Origin: Bryobacterales bacterium
GTDB taxonomy: Bacteria > Acidobacteriota > Terriglobia > Bryobacterales > Bryobacteraceae
Direction: 5' to 3'
NCBI GenBank assembly: GCA_030838885.1
Contig: JAUZEU010000627.1
Coordinates: 1 to 5,824 of the forward strand
Length of the DNA: 5,824 nucleotides
Below the pieces are notes generated by a model that worked only from the letters and a program-made list of their open reading frames with translations, had not been told where the DNA came from and made no database searches. The position numbers and the translations under genes were made by a program. Of this stretch, positions 1 through 5,824 are shown in pieces; positions within the stretch are counted from its first letter, which is position 1, and the number at the start of each line of letters is the position of its first letter.

Positions 1-146
1 TGATTGGCTCCCTTCTCGTTACTGTGATATCCGATGGCAATGCGTGCGCCCAGGTCGGCAAAGATGGCGGCCGCAGCCGCTCCAATTCCCGAAGAAGCGC
101 CCGTAATAAGGGCTGTCTTTCCTGTCAGATCAAGATAATTTTGCAT
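1..146 (-). CDS. SDR-family oxidoreductase, N-terminal fragment (gene runs off left edge)
   Basis: Seen: reading leftwards from an ATG at 146-144, 48 codons stay open to the edge. They begin MQNYLDLTGKTALITG and carry the Rossmann motif TGASSGIG at residues 15-22, followed by the second beta strand (GARIAIGYHSN, from about residue 33). Known: this is the cofactor-binding start of classical short-chain dehydrogenases/reductases. The 'GYHSN' end of strand 2 resembles FabG-like, usually NADP-preferring members. The catalytic Ser-Tyr-Lys lies outside the window, so substrate and exact family cannot be given. The start is supported by the normal SDR spacing to the glycine motif and by an in-frame stop a short way upstream. 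No clear Shine-Dalgarno precedes it (the leader ends CACCCCAC). It is divergent from the transketolase gene, so it is not in the same operon. Confidence 0.9.
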   Translation of the reverse strand, partial: MQNYLDLTGKTALITGASSGIGAAAAAIFADLGARIAIGYHSNEKGAN

Positions 147-164
147 GTGGGGTGAAGGGCAAGC

Positions 165-191
165 TTATCAAACGAGCGGCAGGGCTAAAAT
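165..191 (+). promoter_or_regulatory. Candidate sigma70-type promoter for tkt
   Basis: Seen: TAAAAT at 186-191 matches the -10 consensus TATAAT at five of six positions. A weak -35-like TTATCA lies at 165-170, but the 15-base spacer is short. Inference: transcription would start near 198, about 20 bases before the TTG start and just upstream of its Shine-Dalgarno. This fits the TTG start and would exclude the upstream GTG at 152 from the mRNA. The -35 match is poor, so the call is tentative. Confidence 0.35.
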
Positions 192-208
192 ACGAATATC
201 CGAGAAAC

Positions 209-212
209 GGAG
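209..212 (+). promoter_or_regulatory. Shine-Dalgarno that decides the tkt start
   Basis: Seen: GGAG at 209-212, in the purine-rich run cggagaaaac, ends five bases before an in-frame TTG at 218-220. No comparable site precedes the GTG at 152, which lies only five bases from the divergent SDR start. This makes TTG 218 the better initiation codon. Confidence 0.6.
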
Positions 213-217
213 AAAAC

Positions 218-2350
218 TTGCCTACTATCACTGAAAACCAAACGCTGGAGAATCTGGCGATCAACACGATCCGAATGCTGTCTGCCGATGCGGTGCAGAA
301 CGCCAACTCCGGGCATCCGGGCATGCCGATGGGCGCGGCCGCGATGGCCTACACGCTTTGGACAAAGTACCTGAAACATAACCCGTCGGATCCGGCCTGG
401 TTTGATCGCGACAGGTTTGTTCTTTCGGCGGGGCATGGCTCGATGCTGATCTACAGCCTGCTGCACCTGACAGGTTACGATCTTCCGCTGGACGAACTGA
501 AGCGCTTTCGCCAATGGGGCAGCAAAACGCCCGGCCATCCGGAGCGCGGGCATACAGCTGGTGTGGAAGTGGCGACGGGTCCGCTGGGGCAGGGTTTCGG
601 AAACAGTGTCGGGATGGCGATCGCTGAAGCGTGGCTGGCCGCGACATACAACAGGCCGGGGCACACGGTCATCGATCACTATACCTATTCGATCTGTGGC
701 GATGGCTGCCTGATGGAGGGCGTGACACACGAAGCCGCTTCTTTGGCAGGGCACCTGAAGCTGGGCAAGCTGATCGTTCTCTACGACCAGAACAGAATTA
801 CTCTCGCGGGCGGCACGGATCTTTCTTTCACGGAAGATGTGGGGATGCGTTTTGAAGCTTACGGCTGGCAGACGATCCACGTCGAAGACGGCAACGATGT
901 GGAGGCCATCTCGGCTGCGATTGAAGGGGCGAAATCAGAGACAGGCAAGCCCTCCCTGCTGCTGGTGAAAACCCACATCGGTTATGGCAGCCCGAAGAAG
1001 CAGGATAACTTTTCTTCGCACGGCAGCCCGCTGGGAGACGACGAACTGGTCGCAACGAAGAAGGCGCTCGCCTGGCCTTCGGAGGAGCGATTCTATCTTC
1101 CCGAAGATGCTCTGGCTTTGTTCCGCGAAGCGATTGCGAATGGTGCAGACGCGCAGGCCGAGTGGGGCAAGCGTATGGAGACCTACAAGGCTGCGTACCC
1201 CGCGCAATATGCGGAACTCGAGATGATCATTGCCGGTAAGCTGCCGCCGGACTGGGCGGCCGATCTGCCGAAATGGACCCCCGCCGATAAGCCCATTGCC
1301 ACTCGCGTGGCTGGTGGCGCGGCTCTGAACGCCTTGGCGAAGCGGATCCCCAACATCATCGGCGGCTCTGCGGACCTGAATCCTTCCACGAATACGGCGC
1401 TCAAGGGTCTGGGCGACTTTCAGCCGCAGGAACAGGGTGGACCGGGCGCGCAGGGCGCAGTGGGCGGAGTCTGGGGTTTTGCCGGCCGCAACATTGCCTT
1501 TGGTGTGCGTGAGCATGCTATGGGTGCGGCCGTGAACGGGATGGCGGCACACGGCGGAGTCCTGCCTTTCAGCGCTACATTTTTTGTGTTCTCGGATTAC
1601 ATGAAGCCCACGCTGCGCCTGGGTGCGCTGATGGGAATCAAGGCGTTCTATGTGTTCACGCACGACAGCGTTGGCGTGGGCGAGGACGGTCCGACGCACG
1701 AGCCTGTCGAGCAGCTGGCCGGTGTCCGGTCAATTCCGGGTCTGACCGTAATCCGGCCTGCGGATGCGAATGAGACGTCGGATGCCTGGGCGTTTGCGGT
1801 ACAGCATAATGGTCCAACTCTGTTTGTGCTGAGCCGCCAGAATATCCCGCATCTCGATCGCTCAAAAGCGGTGGGCGCGGATATTTCGAAAGGCGCTTAT
1901 ATTCTGTCTGATGGCGAGGGCGGGCAGCCTGACGTGATTCTGATCGGGACCGGCTCTGAAGTGGCTCTTTGCGTGAAAGCGCAGGAGAAACTGGCGGGGT
2001 ATGGCGTGAAGGCTCGTGTCGTGAGCATGCCCAGCATGAATCTGTTTGAGGCGCAGGACGCCTCGTACAGAGAGAGCGTGCTGCCCAGGGGAATGAAGAA
2101 GCGCGTTACGGTGGAGGCGGCTACGACATTTGGGTGGGATCGCTGGGCCGGCGACGAAGGCGTGATGATTGGTTTGAATCACTATGGGGCTTCGGCGCCG
2201 GGTGAGGTGATCATGGAGAAGTTCGGGTTCACCGTTGGAGCCGTGGCCGGAGCGGCGCTTCGCCTGATGGGCAGGGAAGAGGAAGCGGCTAAGGAAGCGG
2301 GTTCCGGGGAAACCGCATACGCCGGCGCTGTCAAGCATCACGACGCTTAG
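218..2350 (+). CDS. tkt: Transketolase (EC 2.2.1.1)
   Basis: Transketolase is a cytoplasmic, thiamine-diphosphate-dependent enzyme that moves two-carbon ketol units between sugar phosphates in the non-oxidative pentose phosphate pathway. Seen, numbering from TTG 218 (710 residues): SGHPGMP with His33, AGHG with His73, GPLGQG at 121-126, the ThDP/metal motif GDG at 161-163 followed by Asn192, GSADL at 383-387, REHAMG with Glu432 (the expected catalytic Glu), THD with His482, GPTHEP at 491-496 and LSRQ with Arg540. All three domains (PP, Pyr, C-terminal) are present and the length is slightly above the usual 660-670. The extra length lies mainly in a Gly/Gln-rich stretch at about 397-425 and a short charged C-terminal tail. 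A longer start at GTG 152 would add 22 residues that do not resemble the family N-terminus and lacks a Shine-Dalgarno, so TTG is preferred. It ends three bases from a convergent gene. Confidence 0.95.
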   Translation: MPTITENQTLENLAINTIRMLSADAVQNANSGHPGMPMGAAAMAYTLWTKYLKHNPSDPAWFDRDRFVLSAGHGSMLIYSLLHLTGYDLPLDELKRFRQWGSKTPGHPERGHTAGVEVATGPLGQGFGNSVGMAIAEAWLAATYNRPGHTVIDHYTYSICGDGCLMEGVTHEAASLAGHLKLGKLIVLYDQNRITLAGGTDLSFTEDVGMRFEAYGWQTIHVEDGNDVEAISAAIEGAKSETGKPSLLLVKTHIGYGSPKKQDNFSSHGSPLGDDELVATKKALAWPSEERFYLPEDALALFREAIANGADAQAEWGKRMETYKAAYPAQYAELEMIIAGKLPPDWAADLPKWTPADKPIATRVAGGAALNALAKRIPNIIGGSADLNPSTNTALKGLGDFQPQEQGGPGAQGAVGGVWGFAGRNIAFGVREHAMGAAVNGMAAHGGVLPFSATFFVFSDYMKPTLRLGALMGIKAFYVFTHDSVGVGEDGPTHEPVEQLAGVRSIPGLTVIRPADANETSDAWAFAVQHNGPTLFVLSRQNIPHLDRSKAVGADISKGAYILSDGEGGQPDVILIGTGSEVALCVKAQEKLAGYGVKARVVSMPSMNLFEAQDASYRESVLPRGMKKRVTVEAATTFGWDRWAGDEGVMIGLNHYGASAPGEVIMEKFGFTVGAVAGAALRLMGREEEAAKEAGSGETAYAGAVKHHDA

Positions 2351-2371
2351 CGGTCACTTAAAGACGCTTAG
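2342..2371. repeat. Nine-base direct repeat around convergent stop codons
   Basis: Seen: GACGCTTAG occurs at 2342-2350 and again at 2363-2371, 21 bases apart. The first copy contains the TAG stop of tkt. The second lies in the last codons of the convergent GDSL gene. It may be chance, or the scar of a small duplication that formed this tight junction. It is not a terminator: no GC stem followed by a U tract was found on either strand here. Confidence 0.4.
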
Positions 2372-3577
2372 GTCGATGGCTTTACCCATAGCCTCGTAGC
2401 CGGCATCGCTCGGGTGGAGTTGATCTCCGCTGTCGAATGCCGGCAGCACTTTGGTGCGATTTTGCGGATCACGGACGGCTTTGTCGAAATCGATGAAGCC
2501 GTCGAACGCTTTCGCGGTCCGTACCCATTCGTTGACTTCGTCCCGGATTTTCGCTTTCTCAGGCGTCCAGTAGCCACGCTTGATATTCGCTTCGCCTTCG
2601 AAGGGTGTGAGTGTGGCTCCGATGACCTTGATTCCCTTTTCATGTGAGCGTTCGATCATCTGCTTCATGCCTGCGATGAGGTCGTCCGCGGTGACGGCTT
2701 CTGACGCTGGCGCGGACGAACCGGCATGCCCGATGTCGTTAATGCCTTCCAGGACCACAAGATATTTGACGCCTGGCTGCGCGAGCACGTCCTGATCGAA
2801 GCGCGCCAGAGCATTGATGCCGTATTGCGGGCGCTTCGAGGCCGCGCCTTCGTGAAGTATTCGGTTGCCCCCGATTCCCATGTCGACTACGGCAAGCCCA
2901 CGCTTCGCCGCCACGAGTCGCGAAGCAAGAGTATCGGGCCAGCGATGGTTGGCATCGATTGTGGATCGCGCGCCGTCTGTGATGGAGTCTCCAAAGGCCA
3001 CGATGGAGCCTGTGGACGCAGGTGCAAGTACGTCCACTCCGGTCAGGAACGCCCAGGACGTAAAGGTGGAGGGAGCGTCGAGGCCGGGTGCCCCGCTCAC
3101 ATCACCAGTCGCGATATATGAGGTTTGCTGTGCTGAATAGTGCACTCCGGCGCCGAGCGTACTCTTCGGGAGAAAGAGGCTGATTGCGAGATCGCCGGCT
3201 GCAGGGACGTTCAGTCGGACGGGATCACTCAGAACCACCGCACCTGCCGGGATTTCAACTCTGGGCCGACCGCTGAAAGTAAGCGGGTGGTCGGAGCCAG
3301 GTGAAATCGATGCGCCGGAACTCCGCAATGCAATGTGGGCAGCGCCGATCTCTGCTGGCTGTGTTCCAAAGGCATTGGAGAGGCGCACGCGCACCGTGTC
3401 TCCGCCGATGCTGGTGTGAACGATTTCGCGCACGGTCTGGTTACTAAACTCCAGCTTTTGCGCGCGCATCTGTTCGGCATCGAGTTGAGGAGCGGGCGCG
3501 GTGGCCCAGGTGCCCACCCAGTGGTTTTGAGCTGTGAGTACGGCGGCGAATGCTGTGAAGAGAATAATGGTTTTCAT
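2354..3577 (-). CDS. Secreted SGNH/GDSL-family esterase (XynE-like arylesterase/acyl hydrolase)
   Basis: Probable exported ester hydrolase, perhaps a carbohydrate or aryl esterase; the substrate is not evident. Seen (407 residues): a signal peptide at 1-16 (MKTIILFTAFAAVLTA) with cleavage before Gln17. Then comes a beta-rich N-terminal region (about 19-180) opening with WVGTWATAPAP, a signature of XynE-like SGNH proteins. The hydrolase domain spans about 190-407. It carries block I FGDSIT with nucleophile Ser198, block II GIGGN at 234-238 for the oxyanion Gly, block III GIND with Asn280, and block V DQLHPSD with Asp385 and His388, so the catalytic set is complete. The protein has no lipobox Cys, so it is likely periplasmic or extracellular. 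The ATG start is supported by the signal peptide and by GAG six bases upstream, which overlaps the TGA stop of the SDR gene. The seven-base gap to that gene indicates co-transcription. Family call is strong; exact activity is open. Confidence 0.92.
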   Translation of the reverse strand: MKTIILFTAFAAVLTAQNHWVGTWATAPAPQLDAEQMRAQKLEFSNQTVREIVHTSIGGDTVRVRLSNAFGTQPAEIGAAHIALRSSGASISPGSDHPLTFSGRPRVEIPAGAVVLSDPVRLNVPAAGDLAISLFLPKSTLGAGVHYSAQQTSYIATGDVSGAPGLDAPSTFTSWAFLTGVDVLAPASTGSIVAFGDSITDGARSTIDANHRWPDTLASRLVAAKRGLAVVDMGIGGNRILHEGAASKRPQYGINALARFDQDVLAQPGVKYLVVLEGINDIGHAGSSAPASEAVTADDLIAGMKQMIERSHEKGIKVIGATLTPFEGEANIKRGYWTPEKAKIRDEVNEWVRTAKAFDGFIDFDKAVRDPQNRTKVLPAFDSGDQLHPSDAGYEAMGKAIDLSVFK

Positions 3578-3584
3578 AGTGATC

Positions 3585-4340
3585 TCAGAGGGAAGAAAGT
3601 GAATGGCCGCCGTCGATCACCAGCGTTTGGCCGGTCATATACGACGCGCCCTCGCCGGCAAGTAACAGAGCGGCCTCGGCGATTTCATTCGGCTGGCCCA
3701 GACGGCGGATCGGTTGGCGTTCCAGCTGAGCGGTGCACCTGGCCTGATCTTTCCAGTAATACTCACTCAGCTTTGTTTGAATCAGGCCGGGGGCAATGGC
3801 GTTCACGCGAACGCCCTTTGGCCCGAGTTCCAGAGCGTACGACTGCGTCATCATGATCAGCGCCGCCTTGGTCATGCTGTAAAGCATCCCGTGATGCTGC
3901 GGACGAAGACCGGAGATGGAGGCGATGTTGATGATCGAACCGGAACCGCGCTCGCACATTCCTGGCGCGACCGCGTTCATCAGCCGGAAAGCGCTCTTAA
4001 GATTCACTTCAACCATCTTGTCGAACTGCGCCTCGTCTATGTAAACGCACGGGCCTTGCGCGACGTTCGTGCCCGCATTGTTGACCAGGATATCGATAGC
4101 ACCGGATTGTTTGATGGTGGAATCGACCAGCGCGCGGATTTCCTCAGCACGGCCCACGTGACAGGAATGCGCCCTCACCGCTGGCCCAAGCTCCGCCGCA
4201 ACCTGATCCAGCGTCTCCTGCTTACGCCCGCAGATCACAACCCGGGCACCTTCGCGAGCAAAGATCTCAGCGATGGCCCGGCCGATGCCACGGCTCGCCC
4301 CGGTTACTATTGCGACTTTGTCTTTGAGAAGCTGGCCCAA
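3585..4340 (-). CDS. SDR-family oxidoreductase, DHRS4-like (carbonyl/alcohol reductase)
   Basis: Classical SDR, 251 residues from a TTG start, predicted cytoplasmic and NADP(H)-preferring. Seen: TGASRGIG at 13-20; GRK at 38-40 after strand 2, where the basic pair favours NADP; NNAG at 87-90; Asn113; Ser141; Tyr154 and Lys158 in YSMTK; and the PG motif with APGLIQT at 183-189. Odd: residues 60-63 read CHVG, where most SDRs have an Asp (as in CDV) that contacts the adenine ring. CHVG, RKQETLDQ, IRRLGQP and ASYMTGQT closely resemble animal DHRS4 carbonyl/retinal reductases, recalled from memory. A GTG (4373) or TTG (4376) upstream would add 11-12 residues overlapping the previous gene. TTG 4340 is preferred because AGGA lies eight bases upstream and the resulting N-terminus (MGQLLKDKVAIVTG) is normal for the family. 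The substrate is unknown. Confidence 0.9.
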   Translation of the reverse strand: MGQLLKDKVAIVTGASRGIGRAIAEIFAREGARVVICGRKQETLDQVAAELGPAVRAHSCHVGRAEEIRALVDSTIKQSGAIDILVNNAGTNVAQGPCVYIDEAQFDKMVEVNLKSAFRLMNAVAPGMCERGSGSIINIASISGLRPQHHGMLYSMTKAALIMMTQSYALELGPKGVRVNAIAPGLIQTKLSEYYWKDQARCTAQLERQPIRRLGQPNEIAEAALLLAGEGASYMTGQTLVIDGGHSLSSL

Positions 4341-4348
4341 GACCGCTA

Positions 4349-4352
4349 TCCT
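4349..4352 (-). promoter_or_regulatory. Shine-Dalgarno deciding the DHRS4-like SDR start
   Basis: Seen: on the minus strand AGGA (4352 to 4349) is followed by eight bases and then TTG at 4340-4338. The AG of this site is also the end of the TAG stop codon of the upstream TPR gene. This arrangement typically lets terminating ribosomes restart on the next gene. Confidence 0.55.
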
Positions 4353-5824
4353 ACACGGTCGGCAGTTCGCCACCAAAGTTCATGCGCCGAAGCAAACTGT
4401 CAAAGCGCGGGTCTGCCCGCAACGCATCGTGGGACGGATTGACGAACACCATGGCGAGCAGCGGATCGCGCTCGTCATAAGCGATGTCCAGCCAATCGAG
4501 CGCTTGCTGGTATTCACCCAGACCGAGATAGATCCAGGATATAGGCGTTGCCGGGCAGTAATGCTGAGTCCGCCGCTTCTGCAGGGTGTCAAGAATTCGG
4601 TGTGCCTCAACAGTGTGACCGGCGAGCGCGTAGGCCCAGCCGAAAATACCTTCAGAGATCGGCTCACCGGCCGCCAGGGGCCGCGCTGTCTCTATTGCGC
4701 CTGGTATTTTGTCGAAATCACCGTTCACCCCGTACGCATCAATCAGGTACCAGTGCGGCCAGAGAGCCTGGGGGACAAGTTCGATGACGTTGCGGCACTG
4801 GTCAATCAACCGCGCTAAAGGAAAGCGACCAAGGAACTGTGTATCCGCAAGGCCAAACTGCGCCTGAAGGGCGAGGGGGTCTATTCCGACCGCATACTGG
4901 GCTTCCAGCATGGCTTCTTCCGAGCGACCAAGGCGGGTCAGGAGCATTGCCAGATTAGTATGCACGTCCGGATTGCCGGGGCTCAGCTCCACGGCGCGGC
5001 GCAGGCGGCGCTGCGCCGAGAGCCAGTCCCAGTCATGCCAGAGGTGGACAAGGCCCAAAGCAGAGTTGGCCTCCGCGAGGGACTCATCAATCTCCAAAGC
5101 CTGCATGGCCGCAGCTTTCGCTTTCGGCATGAAGTCGTTCGGCGGCCCGATTCCAACGATGGACAGATACGTGTAAATCTCAGCGATGCCCGCGTATGCT
5201 CTGGCATTCCTGGCTTCCAGGGCGATGGCTTCGTGGAAACAGCCGAGCGCCCTTTGGTACCCTTCCGCCGTGAGCCGGTGCTGATGGTATCGGCCCTTCA
5301 GATAGAGCGTGTAAGCTTCCGGATTGTCGTGAGAACGCTTAACAACCGCAGGCTGTTCGTCTCCGACGAGCCGGACTTTCAGGTGCCCGACAATGGCGAG
5401 AGTAAGTTCGTCCTGGACGTCGAAGATGTCCTTCATCTCACGGTCGAAGCGTTGCGACCAGATCTGGCATCCATCGCTCAGGTTCACCAGCTGCGCGGTG
5501 ATTCGCAGGCGATTGCCGGCCTTGCGCACACTTCCTTCAAGGGCCGTTGCCACCTGAAGCTTTTCGCCGATCTGCCGGATATCTTCAATTTTTCCTTTGA
5601 ACTGGAACACGGTGGAGCGGGAAACGACCCGGAGATTTTTCAGTTGCGAAAGGGCATTGATCAGTTCCTCTGTAAGGCCGTCACAGAAAAAGTCATTCTC
5701 TTCATCGCGGTTCATGTTGAGGAAGGGCAGCACGGCGATGGAAGGCCGTTTTTCCGGAGTGGCGGTTACCGGAGCAGTCTCAGATTCTTCCAGCGCGCGG
5801 CGGACGGCGGCCATTGTTTGAAAC
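4351..5824 (-). CDS. TolB-like/TPR signalling protein, C-terminal part; probable Ser/Thr kinase fusion cut by right edge
   Basis: Probable cytoplasmic signalling protein. Seen, numbering from the ATG at 5814 (487 residues): a TolB-N-like domain (COG5616 type) at about 24-152, opening PSIAVLPFLNM and including FFCDGLTEELINAL, LEGSVRKAGNRLRITAQL and WSQRFDREM. TPR-type helical repeats follow at about 165-440, for example EAIALEARNARAYAGIAEIY and RAVELSPGNPDVHTNLAMLL. The end (DERDPLLAMV...LRADPRFDSLLRRM, about 447-478) is typical of this acidobacterial family. No membrane segment is visible. The frame stays open from the ATG to the edge (Phe-Gln-Thr just before Met), and the ten upstream bases hold no Shine-Dalgarno. 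FQTMAAVRRALEE resembles the end of a bacterial Ser/Thr kinase C-lobe (R-[FY]-Q-[ST]), so a kinase domain probably lies beyond the window. A winged-helix (Trans_reg_C) or cyclase N-terminus is an alternative. It leads the SDR and GDSL genes. Confidence 0.85.
   Translation of the reverse strand, partial: FQTMAAVRRALEESETAPVTATPEKRPSIAVLPFLNMNRDEENDFFCDGLTEELINALSQLKNLRVVSRSTVFQFKGKIEDIRQIGEKLQVATALEGSVRKAGNRLRITAQLVNLSDGCQIWSQRFDREMKDIFDVQDELTLAIVGHLKVRLVGDEQPAVVKRSHDNPEAYTLYLKGRYHQHRLTAEGYQRALGCFHEAIALEARNARAYAGIAEIYTYLSIVGIGPPNDFMPKAKAAAMQALEIDESLAEANSALGLVHLWHDWDWLSAQRRLRRAVELSPGNPDVHTNLAMLLTRLGRSEEAMLEAQYAVGIDPLALQAQFGLADTQFLGRFPLARLIDQCRNVIELVPQALWPHWYLIDAYGVNGDFDKIPGAIETARPLAAGEPISEGIFGWAYALAGHTVEAHRILDTLQKRRTQHYCPATPISWIYLGLGEYQQALDWLDIAYDERDPLLAMVFVNPSHDALRADPRFDSLLRRMNFGGELPTV

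Noticed and set aside
185..880. 231-codon minus-strand open frame overlapping the tkt start
   Set aside because: It lies opposite conserved ThDP-binding segments. Its composition (many Arg, His, Gln) is typical of a shadow frame and no motif was seen.
935..1699. 254-codon open frame on the minus strand inside tkt
   Set aside because: It is antisense to a conserved transketolase, is rich in Arg/His/Ala as expected from a GC-rich shadow frame, and shows no recognisable domain or ribosome site.
2380..2396. Possible small hairpin (GGCT/AGCC) near the GDSL 3' end as a terminator
   Set aside because: The stem is only four base pairs, lies inside the coding sequence and has no U tract on either strand.
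2726..3121. Plus-strand open frames within the GDSL gene
   Set aside because: These are shadows of a gene with a complete signal peptide and catalytic set on the minus strand.
4341..4376. Longer N-terminus for the DHRS4-like SDR from TTG 4376 or GTG 4373
   Set aside because: It would overlap the TPR gene by 23-26 bases and add residues unlike any SDR start. TTG 4340 has an AGGA site at good spacing.
3714..4442. 242-codon plus-strand open frame across the DHRS4-like SDR and the TPR gene end
   Set aside because: It spans the junction of two well-supported genes on the other strand and has no family resemblance.

Overview
The window is a compact bacterial chromosomal segment, GC-rich by eye, with four genes and almost no non-coding DNA. 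The likely source is an acidobacterium of the Solibacter/Bryobacter type. The reasons are a TolB-like/TPR signalling protein of a kind abundant in that group, a secreted GDSL hydrolase whose signal peptide ends in 'LTA|Q', and SDR paralogues scattered among housekeeping genes. This assignment rests on family resemblance and not on a search.

Layout: (1) Bases 1-146, minus strand, are the first 48 codons of an SDR oxidoreductase that runs off the left edge. (2) Bases 147-217 are a divergent intergenic region with a candidate sigma70-type promoter and a Shine-Dalgarno for the next gene. (3) Bases 218-2350, plus strand, encode a complete transketolase (tkt), best started at a TTG codon. (4) Only 3 bases after its stop, a convergent minus-strand gene set begins. 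Read in transcription order from the right edge, it is: the C-terminal part of a TolB-like/TPR signalling protein, probably fused to a Ser/Thr kinase beyond the window (4351-5824); a complete DHRS4-like SDR (3585-4340); and a secreted SGNH/GDSL esterase (2354-3577). The gaps are 10 and 7 bases, and each Shine-Dalgarno overlaps the preceding stop codon, so the three are almost certainly co-transcribed and translationally coupled.

How they may work together: transketolase is a central pentose-phosphate enzyme and appears to be an independent unit that shares a divergent promoter region with the left SDR. The minus-strand cluster links a probable signalling protein to a cytoplasmic carbonyl/alcohol oxidoreductase and an exported acyl esterase. 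That would fit uptake and reduction of a product released by ester cleavage outside the cytoplasm, but the substrate cannot be read from sequence. I saw no RNA genes, mobile elements, CRISPR arrays or convincing intrinsic terminators. No stretch longer than 75 bases lacks a gene.
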